Of a stretch of DNA of 33,290 bases, positions 1-7,405 are shown piece by piece. Where the stretch lies: IMG/VR virus record IMGVR_UViG_3300003937_000012, positions 1 to 33,290 of that record; one strand, written 5' to 3'. This DNA comes from a virus. The notes below the pieces were generated by a model. It was not told the origin of the DNA and made no database searches. It was given only the letters and a program-made list of their open reading frames with translations. Position 1 is the first letter of the stretch. Every line of letters begins with the position of its first letter. The position numbers and the translations under genes are program-made.

Positions 1-2119
1 CGTGAGAATTTAAAACAATACTTGGTCCGCTGGCAAACGCAGGTGCGTCGGTCTGATCAAGTACCATGTATCCATAAGGATTATTTAACCAAGTATCTGA
101 TATCTTAGAATATGGTCCTAGATCAATATGGCTATTATCGCCTAGTCCTATATTACCTGTATTTGTAATATTATTACCTTGTGTATCTAATTCGCCACCT
201 AGTTGTGGTGTAGTATCATTTACAATATTTGTACTTCCTGTAATTGTAAGATTACCTTCGGCGTCAGTAGCCGTTGTAACAGATCCTGCTCCAACAAACT
301 TAACTGACTCTCCACTATTAATTGTGCGTATAGTTGAATCATCTGCGGCAATTTGTAATACGTTTGTAAGGTTTACTTGTAAACTACCTGCGCCGTCATC
401 TCTTAAAATTGTACTACCTAAATGAATACTTGAACCATCTAAGTATAAATCTCTAAATTTGTGTGTTGCACTTCCTAAATCGTAAGCAATATTTGTATCT
501 GGAATTAAGTGTGATGTTACAGCACCGTCAAGCATTACATCTTTACTATTGATAGTTGCGCCAGCTGTCGTAACAGCAAGAGTAGTATCACCAATCATTG
601 TTAGTTTAGCTTGAGTAGTTGTTGCACCTTCATATTTAAATTGAATGTCTGGAGCACCACCGTTACCTATTTGTGAATCTGAAATTGTATTTGCACCAGT
701 CAGATCATAAATTTCTGAACCTGTTGTTTCAGAAGTAACAGATGTTATTGAACCATCACTTACGGCAACAACTACTGTAAATGTAGGATGATTTCCAGAT
801 ACTCCAGTAGCTACTGTTACACCAGTATATGTTCCTGGTGTACGAGTACCACTAGCCCCCCATTGTAACCCAGGGGTATATTCTGTCATTGTAGAGCCTA
901 CTACAAATCCATCGCCACCGTGTAAAGCTAAATGTCCACCACCTACATGAATACGTGCTGGTTGATGAGTAACTGGATTATTAGTAGCATCTATAGTTAT
1001 ATAAGCACGTTCTAAATATGTAGTTGCATACGGCGGATTAGTTACAGTTGTTCCTCCGCTTTCGCCTTGGGCCCTAAAGGCACCTACTTGTGTAGAATGA
1101 TGCCAAATGTTTGAATAATACTGCCCGTCAAGAACTGTACCGTCTACATTAGGATTTTCTTGTCCTATATATAATCTACGTTTTCCGTCCCCAGTAACAA
1201 GAGATGTTATATTATTAGACCACCCACCTGCAGGATCAGTACTATGCCCAGCACTTATAATAACATTGCCGTCGCCACCTTGGATAGTATCTCCTGCAAA
1301 AGCACCAATTAATACGTTGTTAGTTCCATCTGTTATACTATCGCCAGCTTTGTGACCAATAACAGTATTTTGATTTCCGCTTGTAACAGTTTTTCCTGCA
1401 TCTTTTCCAATAAAAATATTACTATGAGCATTGTTTAATGTACCCGTTGTAGTATATCCTAACATTATACTATCTGCAAAATTAGGAGCATTAAATTTTA
1501 CATCTGTTAAATCATTTATCTTTTTGGCTCCTGCGTATTCACCAGTAGCAACTCCTCCTGATGTATATGCAGTAAATCCAGTACCATCAAGTGGTACTGA
1601 AAGAACATCGTCTTGATACAATGCTAGTGTATTTGAAGTTATTACATCAGCATAGTATTCATTACCATTAAGCTGAGTCATTCCAACTACATCTACAATA
1701 GTAACTGGAGTTCCTTCTGTAAAATCATGAACTGTATTTGTTGTAATAACTACTGGAGAAGTTTGGGTCGCCAAAGTTATTACTCTACTAACCCCACCCA
1801 TTAATGACGCAAGAGTTATACTACCAGAATGATTTCTAGTAATAGTCATATTTCCGCCAGCATGTAGCTCAATATCTTGATCAACACTATGAACATCTGT
1901 CAATCTTAAAGTTGTAGTTCCTACAGGAACTTCTAAGTTATAATTAACGTCTATTTTAAATGAATCTGTGGCCGCTGAAGCACCCGTCCAAGCCACTCCT
2001 GCACCTCTACTGATGCTCAAAGTATCAGTTACGGCGTCAGCCTCAATAGTATGCTCTAGTGTTGTACCGTCTGTAGAGTACAACTTGATGAATCTAAAAA
2101 AATCGTAAAATGCTGTCAT
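1..2119 (-). CDS. Tail fibre / virion structural protein, 3' end outside window
   Basis: Open reading frame of about 706 codons, read from ATG at 2119-2117 without a stop to the window edge; the C-terminus is missing. An AGGGA ribosome-binding site lies about 9 nt upstream, behind a late-promoter-like AATAAATA. The protein is rich in Thr, Gly, Asn and Ser. Around residues 230-290 it has repeats of the type NxxIGxxAG (for example NIFIGKDAG, NTVIGHKAG, NVLIGAFAG), which resemble the left-handed beta-roll repeats of YadA-type heads and phage fibres. Near residues 530-600 it carries YDLGSATHKFRDLYLDG and ADDSTIRTI segments also found in the plus-strand fibre genes at 16068 and 16848. A fibre or baseplate-peripheral role is inferred from composition and repeats; receptor and exact position in the virion are unknown. 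It is the only large minus-strand gene here. Confidence 0.75.
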   Translation of the reverse strand, partial: MTAFYDFFRFIKLYSTDGTTLEHTIEADAVTDTLSISRGAGVAWTGASAATDSFKIDVNYNLEVPVGTTTLRLTDVHSVDQDIELHAGGNMTITRNHSGSITLASLMGGVSRVITLATQTSPVVITTNTVHDFTEGTPVTIVDVVGMTQLNGNEYYADVITSNTLALYQDDVLSVPLDGTGFTAYTSGGVATGEYAGAKKINDLTDVKFNAPNFADSIMLGYTTTGTLNNAHSNIFIGKDAGKTVTSGNQNTVIGHKAGDSITDGTNNVLIGAFAGDTIQGGDGNVIISAGHSTDPAGGWSNNITSLVTGDGKRRLYIGQENPNVDGTVLDGQYYSNIWHHSTQVGAFRAQGESGGTTVTNPPYATTYLERAYITIDATNNPVTHQPARIHVGGGHLALHGGDGFVVGSTMTEYTPGLQWGASGTRTPGTYTGVTVATGVSGNHPTFTVVVAVSDGSITSVTSETTGSEIYDLTGANTISDSQIGNGGAPDIQFKYEGATTTQAKLTMIGDTTLAVTTAGATINSKDVMLDGAVTSHLIPDTNIAYDLGSATHKFRDLYLDGSSIHLGSTILRDDGAGSLQVNLTNVLQIAADDSTIRTINSGESVKFVGAGSVTTATDAEGNLTITGSTNIVNDTTPQLGGELDTQGNNITNTGNIGLGDNSHIDLGPYSKISDTWLNNPYGYMVLDQTDAPAFASGPSIVLNSH

Positions 2120-2144
2120 TCGTATTTGTCCCTATCGTTATACA

Positions 2145-2152
2145 TATTTATT
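2145..2152 (-). promoter_or_regulatory. T4-like late promoter candidate (AATAAATA) for the minus-strand fibre gene
   Basis: Reads AATAAATA on the minus strand, 25 nt before the ATG at 2119, leaving room for a leader with an AGGGA site. It differs by one base from the T4 late consensus TATAAATA. Several other structural genes in the window have the same kind of element, which supports the call. Confidence 0.5.
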
Positions 2153-2163
2153 AAATATTGTTC

Positions 2164-2754
2164 ATGCTTGTAATTGGGAACGGAGAGAGTAGAAAAGATA
2201 TTGACATCAACAAATGTGGTGGCATAAAGGTTGGTTGTAACGCAATTTTCAGAGACTTTTATGTAAATCATTTAATTTGTTGTGATCGCCGTATGGTTGA
2301 AGAAGCACAAAAGGAACGAAACTATGGTGCTATCTATACTAGACCTGATTGGAGGGATCAATTTAAATTATGTGGGCTAGTTCCACAACTTCCTTATAAG
2401 GGTGATACAAAACTTGATGATCCATGGCATTGGGGTAGTGGGCCTTATGCAGTATTATTAGGAGCATCAATAACTACTAACTTTAGTGGTGATCTGAATA
2501 TATCGTTGCTTGGATTTGATTTAGAAGCAGACAGTAACACCGTTAATAATATATACAAAGGAACAGAAAATTACAACGATGCAGATTCGAGCCCAGTAGA
2601 TCCTAGTTATTGGATTTACCAAATTGATAAAGTATTTGAAAATTTTCCGCAAATTAATTTTATCTATTATAATAATAAGCCGTGGCCAACAGAACACAAG
2701 AATGTATGTAATAAAATGTTAATTGAATTTGAGATAGACAATGAGACCACCTGA
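2164..2754 (+). CDS. Putative Rossmann-like glycan enzyme (GNG-S motif; DUF115/GT42-like)
   Basis: About 196 aa. The N-terminus is a beta strand followed by a GNGES loop (MLVIGNGESRKDI), then VGCNAIFRDF and a hydrophobic strand ending CCDRRM. The second half has GSGPYAVLLGASI and ISLLGFDLEAD, then a Tyr/Asn-rich loop. This order resembles the DUF115/MAF and GT42 sialyltransferase-like folds, in which a GNG-S loop binds the nucleotide sugar; I recognise the architecture only, so substrate and activity are open. An in-frame stop at 2152-2154 leaves TTG 2158 or ATG 2164 as start; I chose ATG because neither has a visible Shine-Dalgarno site and the ATG begins directly at the first strand. The 3' end overlaps the following oxygenase gene by 14 nt, so the two are probably translationally coupled. 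A role in modifying host or phage surface glycans is inferred from the nearby glycosyltransferase at 4615. Confidence 0.6.
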   Translation: MLVIGNGESRKDIDINKCGGIKVGCNAIFRDFYVNHLICCDRRMVEEAQKERNYGAIYTRPDWRDQFKLCGLVPQLPYKGDTKLDDPWHWGSGPYAVLLGASITTNFSGDLNISLLGFDLEADSNTVNNIYKGTENYNDADSSPVDPSYWIYQIDKVFENFPQINFIYYNNKPWPTEHKNVCNKMLIEFEIDNETT

Positions 2755-3388
2755 ACCACAACATTTCGCTATGTTTCCGACACTAGTAAGTAGTTGGAAT
2801 ATTAAAGGACATCCTTGCGAAAAAACTGTTATAGATATGATAGAAACTTGGGAACAAGTTGGTCAGCATAGATTAGTAAAGGGTGGCGAGAGTAGTTACT
2901 TAACAGGCAACGAACAATTTTTAAGTGACAAACGGGTAGTGGATTTATGGAAAACACTTCAGTCTTGTTGCGATACATATTGTGAAGAAGCAGGTATTGA
3001 TTACACTCTTATATCAACTAGTTGGTTTAATAAAATGTCAGAAGGTGCAACTGTAGGAGCTCACAGACATGAACGAAGTGTTATTAGTGGAGCATATTAT
3101 CCTTATATTGCTGACGGTAGTAACCCTTTAGTACTCGAGAGTCCTATACAACAATTACGTATGAATGACTGTATTATAAAAAATACAAACTTTAGTACGT
3201 ATGACCAAAGTGTACCTATCCACTCAGGGATATTAGTTATATTTCCTAGTTGGTTAAAACATTACGTTGATCCTAATCCTAGTGAAAAAAGATATGTAAT
3301 AAGTTTTAATACGATTCGACATGCTGATAAAGGATATGTGCGAACAGTAAAAGATTATAGAATGGAGGACCAAAATGGGACTAGGTAA
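2741..3388 (+). CDS. Putative 2OG-Fe(II) oxygenase (2OG-FeII_Oxy_5 type)
   Basis: 215 aa. It has the pattern of the small phage 2-oxoglutarate/Fe(II) oxygenase-like family (TIGR02466 / 2OG-FeII_Oxy_5): an FPT start motif, SWFN, then AHRHERSVISGAYYPY with H108 and H110 as candidate iron ligands, a late GILVIFPSWLKH with H174 as distal ligand, and R184 in KRYVISFN as candidate 2-oxoglutarate anchor. The iron site is read from motif spacing, not proven. Members are common in marine T4-like phages but their substrates are mostly unknown. It overlaps both neighbours (14 nt each side) and is followed at once by a second gene of the same family, so it sits in a translationally coupled run. Confidence 0.72.
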   Translation: MRPPEPQHFAMFPTLVSSWNIKGHPCEKTVIDMIETWEQVGQHRLVKGGESSYLTGNEQFLSDKRVVDLWKTLQSCCDTYCEEAGIDYTLISTSWFNKMSEGATVGAHRHERSVISGAYYPYIADGSNPLVLESPIQQLRMNDCIIKNTNFSTYDQSVPIHSGILVIFPSWLKHYVDPNPSEKRYVISFNTIRHADKGYVRTVKDYRMEDQNGTR

Positions 3389-4064
3389 TATTATTAGGGC
3401 CGAATTGCCGCTAGGGCCGTTTGACAAAGCTGATTTTAATTTATTTCCAACATTAGTACAAGTACATTGTTTCGACAATCATCCTGCTAATGATGATATT
3501 GTGAACTTTATAGAAAATTGTAAAAATATGTCAGACTGGCCAAAAGATGTAGGACACGGTAGCACAAGTGCTATGCATTATGATCCAGTAGAGAAAGCTC
3601 ATGGAAGTACAAATTGTTTAGACTTACCTGAGTTTGAAAAGTTAAAACGCGATATTGAAAACCGATTAGTTGATTATACTAGAACTGTTGGAATAGCCGG
3701 AGTTGAACTTACAAAAAGTTGGTTTAATATTCAAGAAGCTGAAGGTTTTGTTGCTGAACATCGACATGATCTTAGTATTGTAAGTGGAGCGTACTATCCG
3801 TATGTTGACGAAGGTAGTGCTCCTATTGTTTTTAGAAATCCAATTTCAGGACCAAAAATAGCTGAAAGACCTGAACGTAATACAGAATTTAGTACAGACG
3901 GAATGGAATTTAATCCAAGATCTGGTATGCTTGTTTTATTTCCAAGTTGGTTATACCATCGTTCTTATTATAATAAAACAAAGAAACGAATAACGGTTAG
4001 TTTTAATACAAGGCATCTAGAAGTATGCTATCATGATTTGGAGAATCCGCACCAATTTAAATAG
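3375..4064 (+). CDS. Putative 2OG-Fe(II) oxygenase (2OG-FeII_Oxy_5 type), paralogue of preceding gene
   Basis: 229 aa. Same layout as the gene at 2741: FPTLV near residue 24, KSWFN, EHRHDLSIVSGAYYPY with H129/H131/D132 in the first ligand region, LFPSWLYH with H195, and KRITVSFN with R205. Similarity in SGAYYPY, FPSWL and SFN shows that the two are tandem paralogues that have diverged in the N-terminal half. The start is supported by GGAGG about 7 nt upstream, lying inside the end of the previous gene. The gene ends directly before a strong sigma70 promoter. Substrate unknown; protein or nucleotide hydroxylation are both possible. Confidence 0.72.
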   Translation: MGLGNIIRAELPLGPFDKADFNLFPTLVQVHCFDNHPANDDIVNFIENCKNMSDWPKDVGHGSTSAMHYDPVEKAHGSTNCLDLPEFEKLKRDIENRLVDYTRTVGIAGVELTKSWFNIQEAEGFVAEHRHDLSIVSGAYYPYVDEGSAPIVFRNPISGPKIAERPERNTEFSTDGMEFNPRSGMLVLFPSWLYHRSYYNKTKKRITVSFNTRHLEVCYHDLENPHQFK

Positions 4065-4093
4065 TTGACAAGTAATACAAAAGACTATATAAT
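4065..4093 (+). promoter_or_regulatory. Sigma70-type promoter, TTGACA-N17-TATAAT
   Basis: TTGACA at 4065-4070 and TATAAT at 4088-4093 with exactly 17 nt between them: a perfect consensus host-type promoter. The predicted start of transcription is near 4100. It should drive the QueD-like gene and probably the glycosyltransferase early in infection. Confidence 0.88.
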
Positions 4094-4101
4094 ACAAACA
4101 T

Positions 4102-4152
4102 GAGGACTTAAAAAATCGTCGACCCTCTTTAAATACTCCGCCGATTAATTAA
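4102..4152 (+). promoter_or_regulatory. Structured mRNA leader / possible pseudoknot before the QueD-like gene
   Basis: The leader starts close to the predicted transcript 5' end. GAGG (4102-4105) can pair with CCTC (4124-4127). TTAAAAAATCG (4108-4118) can pair with CGATTAATTAA (4142-4152) in 9 of 11 positions, with two A-A mismatches in the middle. The two helices interleave, giving an H-type pseudoknot, and the second ends just before the GGAG site at 4155-4158. This geometry is like that of small translational riboswitches such as preQ1-I, and the gene downstream is a pterin/7-deazaguanine-type enzyme. It does not match the preQ1-I consensus closely, so ligand binding is speculation. Confidence 0.45.
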
Positions 4153-4163
4153 AAGGAGAAAAA

Positions 4164-4610
4164 ATGAAGTACAAAAGTACAAAAACATACGGTAACGAAA
4201 GAGGATTAAGTTGTACCTTCCGCCAAGCAAAAGCAACTCACAGCCATTGTTCATTATTACATGGATATAGTTTAGGATTTCGATTCGAATTCGAAGCTAT
4301 TGAACTTGATGATAAAAATTGGGTTTATGACTTTGGCAATTGTAAATGGATCAAACAATATTTAGAAGATAACTTTGATCATAAATTTGCAGTTGACAAA
4401 AATGATCCTAATGTGGAAGACTTTATGGCATTAGATAAAAAAGGACTTGCAAAAGTAGTTTTAATGGACGGTGTTGGTTGTGAGAAGTTTGCTGAACATG
4501 TCTTTAAGTATGTAGCACCATTAGTTGAAGAAGATACAGGTGGTCGTGTAAGACTTTCACTTGTTGAAGTCTTTGAACACGGTAGTAATAGTGCGATAGT
4601 GGAAAATTAG
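4164..4610 (+). CDS. QueD-like 6-carboxy/6-pyruvoyl-tetrahydropterin synthase family protein
   Basis: 148 aa, normal length for the family. QueD makes 6-carboxy-tetrahydropterin from dihydroneopterin triphosphate on the route to preQ0 and queuosine; PTPS relatives make pyruvoyl-tetrahydropterin. Matches: FRQAKATHSHCSLLHGY (H26, H28, C29, H33), a VYDFG strand, NFDHKFA (D72, H73) in the place of the family LDH motif, VGCEKFAEHVF in the place of PTxExLA, and a VEVFEHGSNSA C-terminus with E138. The usual HGH zinc pair reads HGY here; a subgroup of bacterial homologues has SHC...HGY, so this may be normal for the subgroup. GGAG precedes the start. The gene has its own promoter and structured leader. 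A role in 7-deazaguanine metabolism (tRNA or phage DNA) is inferred; no queC/queE/queF or transglycosylase is in the window. Confidence 0.8.
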   Translation: MKYKSTKTYGNERGLSCTFRQAKATHSHCSLLHGYSLGFRFEFEAIELDDKNWVYDFGNCKWIKQYLEDNFDHKFAVDKNDPNVEDFMALDKKGLAKVVLMDGVGCEKFAEHVFKYVAPLVEEDTGGRVRLSLVEVFEHGSNSAIVEN

Positions 4611-4614
4611 ATAC

Positions 4615-5316
4615 GTGGCCAATTACGTTGTATGCCTTAAACATGGCGACAAATATAGTGCAGAATATGTTAATGTTTTACATAACATGCTCTCTCGAAA
4701 TTTAACTATTCCTTTTAATTTTGCTTGTTTTACAGAAAACGGTGCAGGCATAAAACCCGGTATAGAAATTCATCCACTACCTGCAATTCCAAATATTAGT
4801 GGTTGGTGGTATAAACCAATGTTTTTCAATCCAGGACTGGCTATAAAAGGAACAATTCTTTACATAGACTTAGATGTTATTATTTTTGATAATATCGATA
4901 AGTTGTTTACATATAAACCCGGCGAATTTTGTGTTATACGAGATTTTAATAGATGCGTCCAATCTAATTGGGATAGAATGAATTCAAGTATTATTCGATT
5001 TAATACAGGACAGCATAAGCAAGTATATGAACGTTTTATGGAAGATCCAAAATATCATGCGGCAAGATATCATGGAGATCAAGATTGGCTATATGCTAAT
5101 GTAAAAACAGATTTTAACTTTTGGCCTGACGAATGGATCCAAAGTTATAAATGGGAGATGCGGGGTAAACCTGAAATGTCTAGAATAACTGGAAAACGGA
5201 ATTTTGCTACACCGGGCGAACCCAAAATACTGCCCGAAACAAGTATTGCAGTATTTCATGGTGATCCAAATCCAAAAGATTCAATAGATCCTTGGTGTAA
5301 AGAAAATTGGTATTAA
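4615..5316 (+). CDS. Putative glycosyltransferase, GT8/GT-A type with DLD motif
   Basis: 233 aa. Starts with GTG four bases after the stop of the QueD-like gene, with only a weak GGA upstream. A GT-A-type fold is suggested by the early strand ANYVVCLKHG, the metal-binding DLD motif in ILYIDLDVIIFDN (D85, D87), a central SSIIRFNTG segment, the GDQDWLY motif that in GT8-like enzymes follows the acceptor site, and a C-terminal FHGDPNPKD with a His likely to help bind the metal or diphosphate. Such enzymes transfer a sugar from a nucleotide donor; the acceptor here is unknown (host glycan, phage DNA base or virion protein). It is probably cotranscribed with the QueD-like gene. Confidence 0.72.
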   Translation: MANYVVCLKHGDKYSAEYVNVLHNMLSRNLTIPFNFACFTENGAGIKPGIEIHPLPAIPNISGWWYKPMFFNPGLAIKGTILYIDLDVIIFDNIDKLFTYKPGEFCVIRDFNRCVQSNWDRMNSSIIRFNTGQHKQVYERFMEDPKYHAARYHGDQDWLYANVKTDFNFWPDEWIQSYKWEMRGKPEMSRITGKRNFATPGEPKILPETSIAVFHGDPNPKDSIDPWCKENWY

Positions 5317-5322
5317 CTTTGG

Positions 5323-5351
5323 TTGACATATAAACTAAACTATGCTATATT
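5323..5351 (+). promoter_or_regulatory. Sigma70-type promoter, TTGACA-N17-TATATT
   Basis: TTGACA at 5323-5328 and TATATT at 5346-5351, with 17 nt between. The predicted start of transcription (about 5358) falls on or next to the first ATG of the glucosaminidase gene, so its mRNA would have little or no leader. Confidence 0.78.
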
Positions 5352-5358
5352 ATAGTAT

Positions 5359-6018
5359 ATGAAAAAAATGTTTAAAAATAATAAACTAAACTATGTTATC
5401 TGGTTCTTAGCAGTACTTGTATTAAGTATTGTTTCTTTTGGCGTGGGCACTTTCAAACCAAACTATTTTATTCTTAATAAAATAACAGAACGTATAGAAT
5501 TAGAACAATCTAAGACAGCAATTAAATTAGGGTTACACGAACCTGAATTCGTTTATAATAGTAAAAAGACATTTACTGAAGCAGTACGACAATGTGTTCA
5601 ATATTTAAACTTTACAACACCACATAGTTTACGAATTCCATCTTTACTTGTAGAAGCTCAAGCAGGACTAGAATCAGGTTGGGGTACTAGCCGATTTGCA
5701 ATAGAAGGTAATGCGTTATTTGGCGTTAGAACATGGAATCCTAAATTACCTCAAATGAAACCTAAAGATAATCCAAACGCAATATGGGGTGTTAAAGTAT
5801 ATAAATCTAAATGTCAGTCAATTGAAGATTATATAGACTTATTGAATACACATTCAGCATACGAAGAATTTAGAATTTTAAGAGAAGAAATGATGGAAGA
5901 TAGATCATACGATTTTAATGCGTTAGTTGATACATTAGATTTATTTTCAACAAACCCAGATTATACTAATTTATTAAAATCTACAATTAAACAACTACAA
6001 GTGAAAGTAAAGCTATGA
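5359..6018 (+). CDS. Membrane-anchored Bax-like glucosaminidase (putative lysis or peptidoglycan enzyme)
   Basis: 219 aa. An N-terminal hydrophobic segment (about residues 12-32) preceded by Lys/Asn is a signal anchor. The rest matches the Bax/glucosaminidase (GH73-like) domain: LRIPSLLVEAQAGLESGWGTSRFA with E105 as the likely catalytic acid, then EGNALFGVRTW and a C-terminal SIEDYIDLLNTHSAYEEFR. These enzymes cut the glycan backbone of peptidoglycan between GlcNAc and its neighbour. A single N-terminal anchor is the arrangement of signal-anchor-release endolysins, so this may be the phage lysin; remodelling of the wall during infection is the alternative. No Shine-Dalgarno site precedes ATG 5359 or the second ATG at 5368, and the promoter position predicts a leaderless mRNA. 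Its stop overlaps the next start (ATGA). Confidence 0.78.
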   Translation: MKKMFKNNKLNYVIWFLAVLVLSIVSFGVGTFKPNYFILNKITERIELEQSKTAIKLGLHEPEFVYNSKKTFTEAVRQCVQYLNFTTPHSLRIPSLLVEAQAGLESGWGTSRFAIEGNALFGVRTWNPKLPQMKPKDNPNAIWGVKVYKSKCQSIEDYIDLLNTHSAYEEFRILREEMMEDRSYDFNALVDTLDLFSTNPDYTNLLKSTIKQLQVKVKL

Positions 6019-6626
6019 CATTAAAATCTACAACGTGGTTTCCGACAGTCATTTATGCAGGACTAAATGAAAACGTTGATCGTAAGTTTCTTAAAGAAAC
6101 TGCATTATATTGGCAATCGGTAGAGCCTGCACCAACATATTCTATGAATAGTAATGACGGTGGATGGCATAGTAGAAGTATTGAAATTATTGATGCTGTT
6201 GAAGATAAACTTAAGGATGGCATAGTAGCTTTTAAAAACGAGCTCGATAATTCCATTGAAGAAGTAAGAAAAGAAATAGGATTTCCAGAATTAAAATTTC
6301 AAAATTTTTGGATTAATATAAACGGCTATGGTGCGTCACACAAATTTCATAATCATCCAGACTCACTACTATCTGGAGTTTTTTACATTGATATTCCAAA
6401 TGATAATACTAGTAATATAGAATTTCAAAGGAATGATGATGCTGAATATTATATTCCACCAAATTTAGAAAGTTATAATCATATAACATGTATAGAAGCA
6501 ACATATAAACCTCAGACAGGATTAATGCTTATATTTCCTAGCTGGACTAGACACGGAGTTACAACAAATAAAGGCAATGGAAATAGAATTGCAGTATCCT
6601 TCAATTATGGAGTTAATAGAAGATAA
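6015..6626 (+). CDS. Putative 2OG-Fe(II) oxygenase (TIGR02466/2OG-FeII_Oxy_5 type)
   Basis: 203 aa. Third member of this family in the window and the closest to the classical TIGR02466 pattern: WFPTVIY near the start, FWININGYG, KFHNHPDSLLSGVFYID with H112/H114 as candidate ligands, a middle region of acidic and aromatic residues, GLMLIFPSWTRH with H180, and NRIAVSFNYG with R191. The start overlaps the glucosaminidase stop in an ATGA arrangement, so the two are translationally coupled. Substrate unknown. Confidence 0.78.
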   Translation: MTLKSTTWFPTVIYAGLNENVDRKFLKETALYWQSVEPAPTYSMNSNDGGWHSRSIEIIDAVEDKLKDGIVAFKNELDNSIEEVRKEIGFPELKFQNFWININGYGASHKFHNHPDSLLSGVFYIDIPNDNTSNIEFQRNDDAEYYIPPNLESYNHITCIEATYKPQTGLMLIFPSWTRHGVTTNKGNGNRIAVSFNYGVNRR

Positions 6627-6634
6627 GTAGATAT

Positions 6635-6889
6635 ATGAAAAATTTCTTAAAATGGCATAAAGGCAGAATAACTTGGTTTAAAGAAAAAACTGGTATTTCT
6701 GATTATGGTCTATTATGGTATACATTTGTTAAAGGTGTAATAATAGGTATAATAATTATGCTAATAATTGGTTGTGAAAAACAGCCAAAACCTACATTAG
6801 GTGCCGCAGGCAAAATAATTGACTGTATGTTTAAACCTAATGATGCATGGTGCATAGAACAGAGAGAAAAACAAAAAAATGCGGATTAA
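6635..6889 (+). CDS. Small membrane protein with lipobox-like Cys (unknown; possible spanin-like)
   Basis: 84 aa. A basic N-terminal stretch (residues 1-25) is followed by one transmembrane segment that ends in LIIGC at about residue 47, then a short polar tail (EKQPKPT...) with two more Cys. LIIGC followed by Glu resembles a lipobox, but the basic segment in front is much longer than in a normal lipoprotein signal, so processing is uncertain. It lies two genes behind the membrane-anchored glucosaminidase, which makes a lysis role such as a spanin-like protein thinkable. I do not recognise the family. Confidence 0.55.
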   Translation: MKNFLKWHKGRITWFKEKTGISDYGLLWYTFVKGVIIGIIIMLIIGCEKQPKPTLGAAGKIIDCMFKPNDAWCIEQREKQKNAD

Positions 6890-6905
6890 TTCATCAGGAT
6901 TGTTT

Positions 6906-7073
6906 ATGGCTAATGTTCTTCGATCTGTAGGAACTTTATCCACAGAAACTCTAAAAAAGGTAAAATCGATAGCAAAAGTAAAATTGGATAAACATCGATT
7001 ACAAGAAAAGCTACCTTTTGAACTAAAACGCACACCTAAGGACCTAGGCAACAAAGTCGATTTTATAGCCTAA
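6906..7073 (+). CDS. Small basic protein, unknown
   Basis: 55 aa from ATG 6906, which has AGGA six bases upstream. An in-frame ATG at 6879 would add nine residues and overlap the previous gene by 11 nt, with only an AGAGAG-like site; I prefer 6906. The product is strongly basic (LKKVKSIAKVKLDKHR and a second Lys/Arg cluster in FELKRTPKDLGNK) without Cys or a transmembrane segment. Nucleic-acid binding is possible but not shown. It ends just before a late promoter. Confidence 0.5.
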   Translation: MANVLRSVGTLSTETLKKVKSIAKVKLDKHRLQEKLPFELKRTPKDLGNKVDFIA

Positions 7074-7085
7074 GGGTTTATTCTA

Positions 7086-7093
7086 TATAAATA
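7086..7093 (+). promoter_or_regulatory. T4-like late promoter TATAAATA
   Basis: Perfect TATAAATA, 34 nt before the ATG of the gene at 7128, with AAAGGAG in between. Matches the T4 late promoter recognised by the gp55-type sigma factor. Confidence 0.72.
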
Positions 7094-7127
7094 TACATAC
7101 GACATAATTTAAAGGAGACAACCGACT

Positions 7128-7394
7128 ATGATTAATTGGTTTAAAAAACTGTTTTCAAATAAAACTGAAGACGCCCCAGAAGTTGAGCAATCAGCTATTC
7201 GACATTGGTCAGAAAAGACTATGGGTTCAACAGTAAAAAAGGTTACAGCGAAAGCCAAAAAAGCGTTTACTAAAACTGAACTTTCTAAAATGACTAAAAA
7301 AGATTTAGAAACTTTAGGAAGAAAGCACGGTATTGAGCTAGATAGACGACTTGTTAAGTCTAAACTTGTGTCGCAATTGCATAAAAAACTATAG
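7128..7394 (+). CDS. Small basic protein with SAP/HeH-like C-terminal helix pair
   Basis: 88 aa. An N-terminal amphipathic segment (MINWFKKLFSN) and an acidic stretch are followed by a Lys-rich linker. The C-terminal 35 residues, LSKMTKKDLETLGRKHG followed by LDRRLVKSKLVSQL, have the two-helix pattern of SAP/HeH/Rho-N-like nucleic-acid-binding motifs. A DNA- or RNA-binding role late in infection is inferred. It has a good AAAGGAG site and its own late promoter, and is followed 11 nt later by another small late gene. Confidence 0.62.
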   Translation: MINWFKKLFSNKTEDAPEVEQSAIRHWSEKTMGSTVKKVTAKAKKAFTKTELSKMTKKDLETLGRKHGIELDRRLVKSKLVSQLHKKL

Positions 7395-7405
7395 GAGTAA
7401 TTATT

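Noticed and set aside
2158-2163. TTG at 2158 as start of the GNG-motif gene
   Set aside because: ATG 2164 is a better codon and starts directly at the first beta strand; neither start has a Shine-Dalgarno site, so two extra residues cannot be excluded.
4100-4163. Calling the leader a preQ1-I riboswitch
   Set aside because: GAGG and ACCCTC fit the consensus, but the loop is longer, the A-rich tail differs, and the second helix lies elsewhere than in known examples. Kept as an unclassified structured leader.
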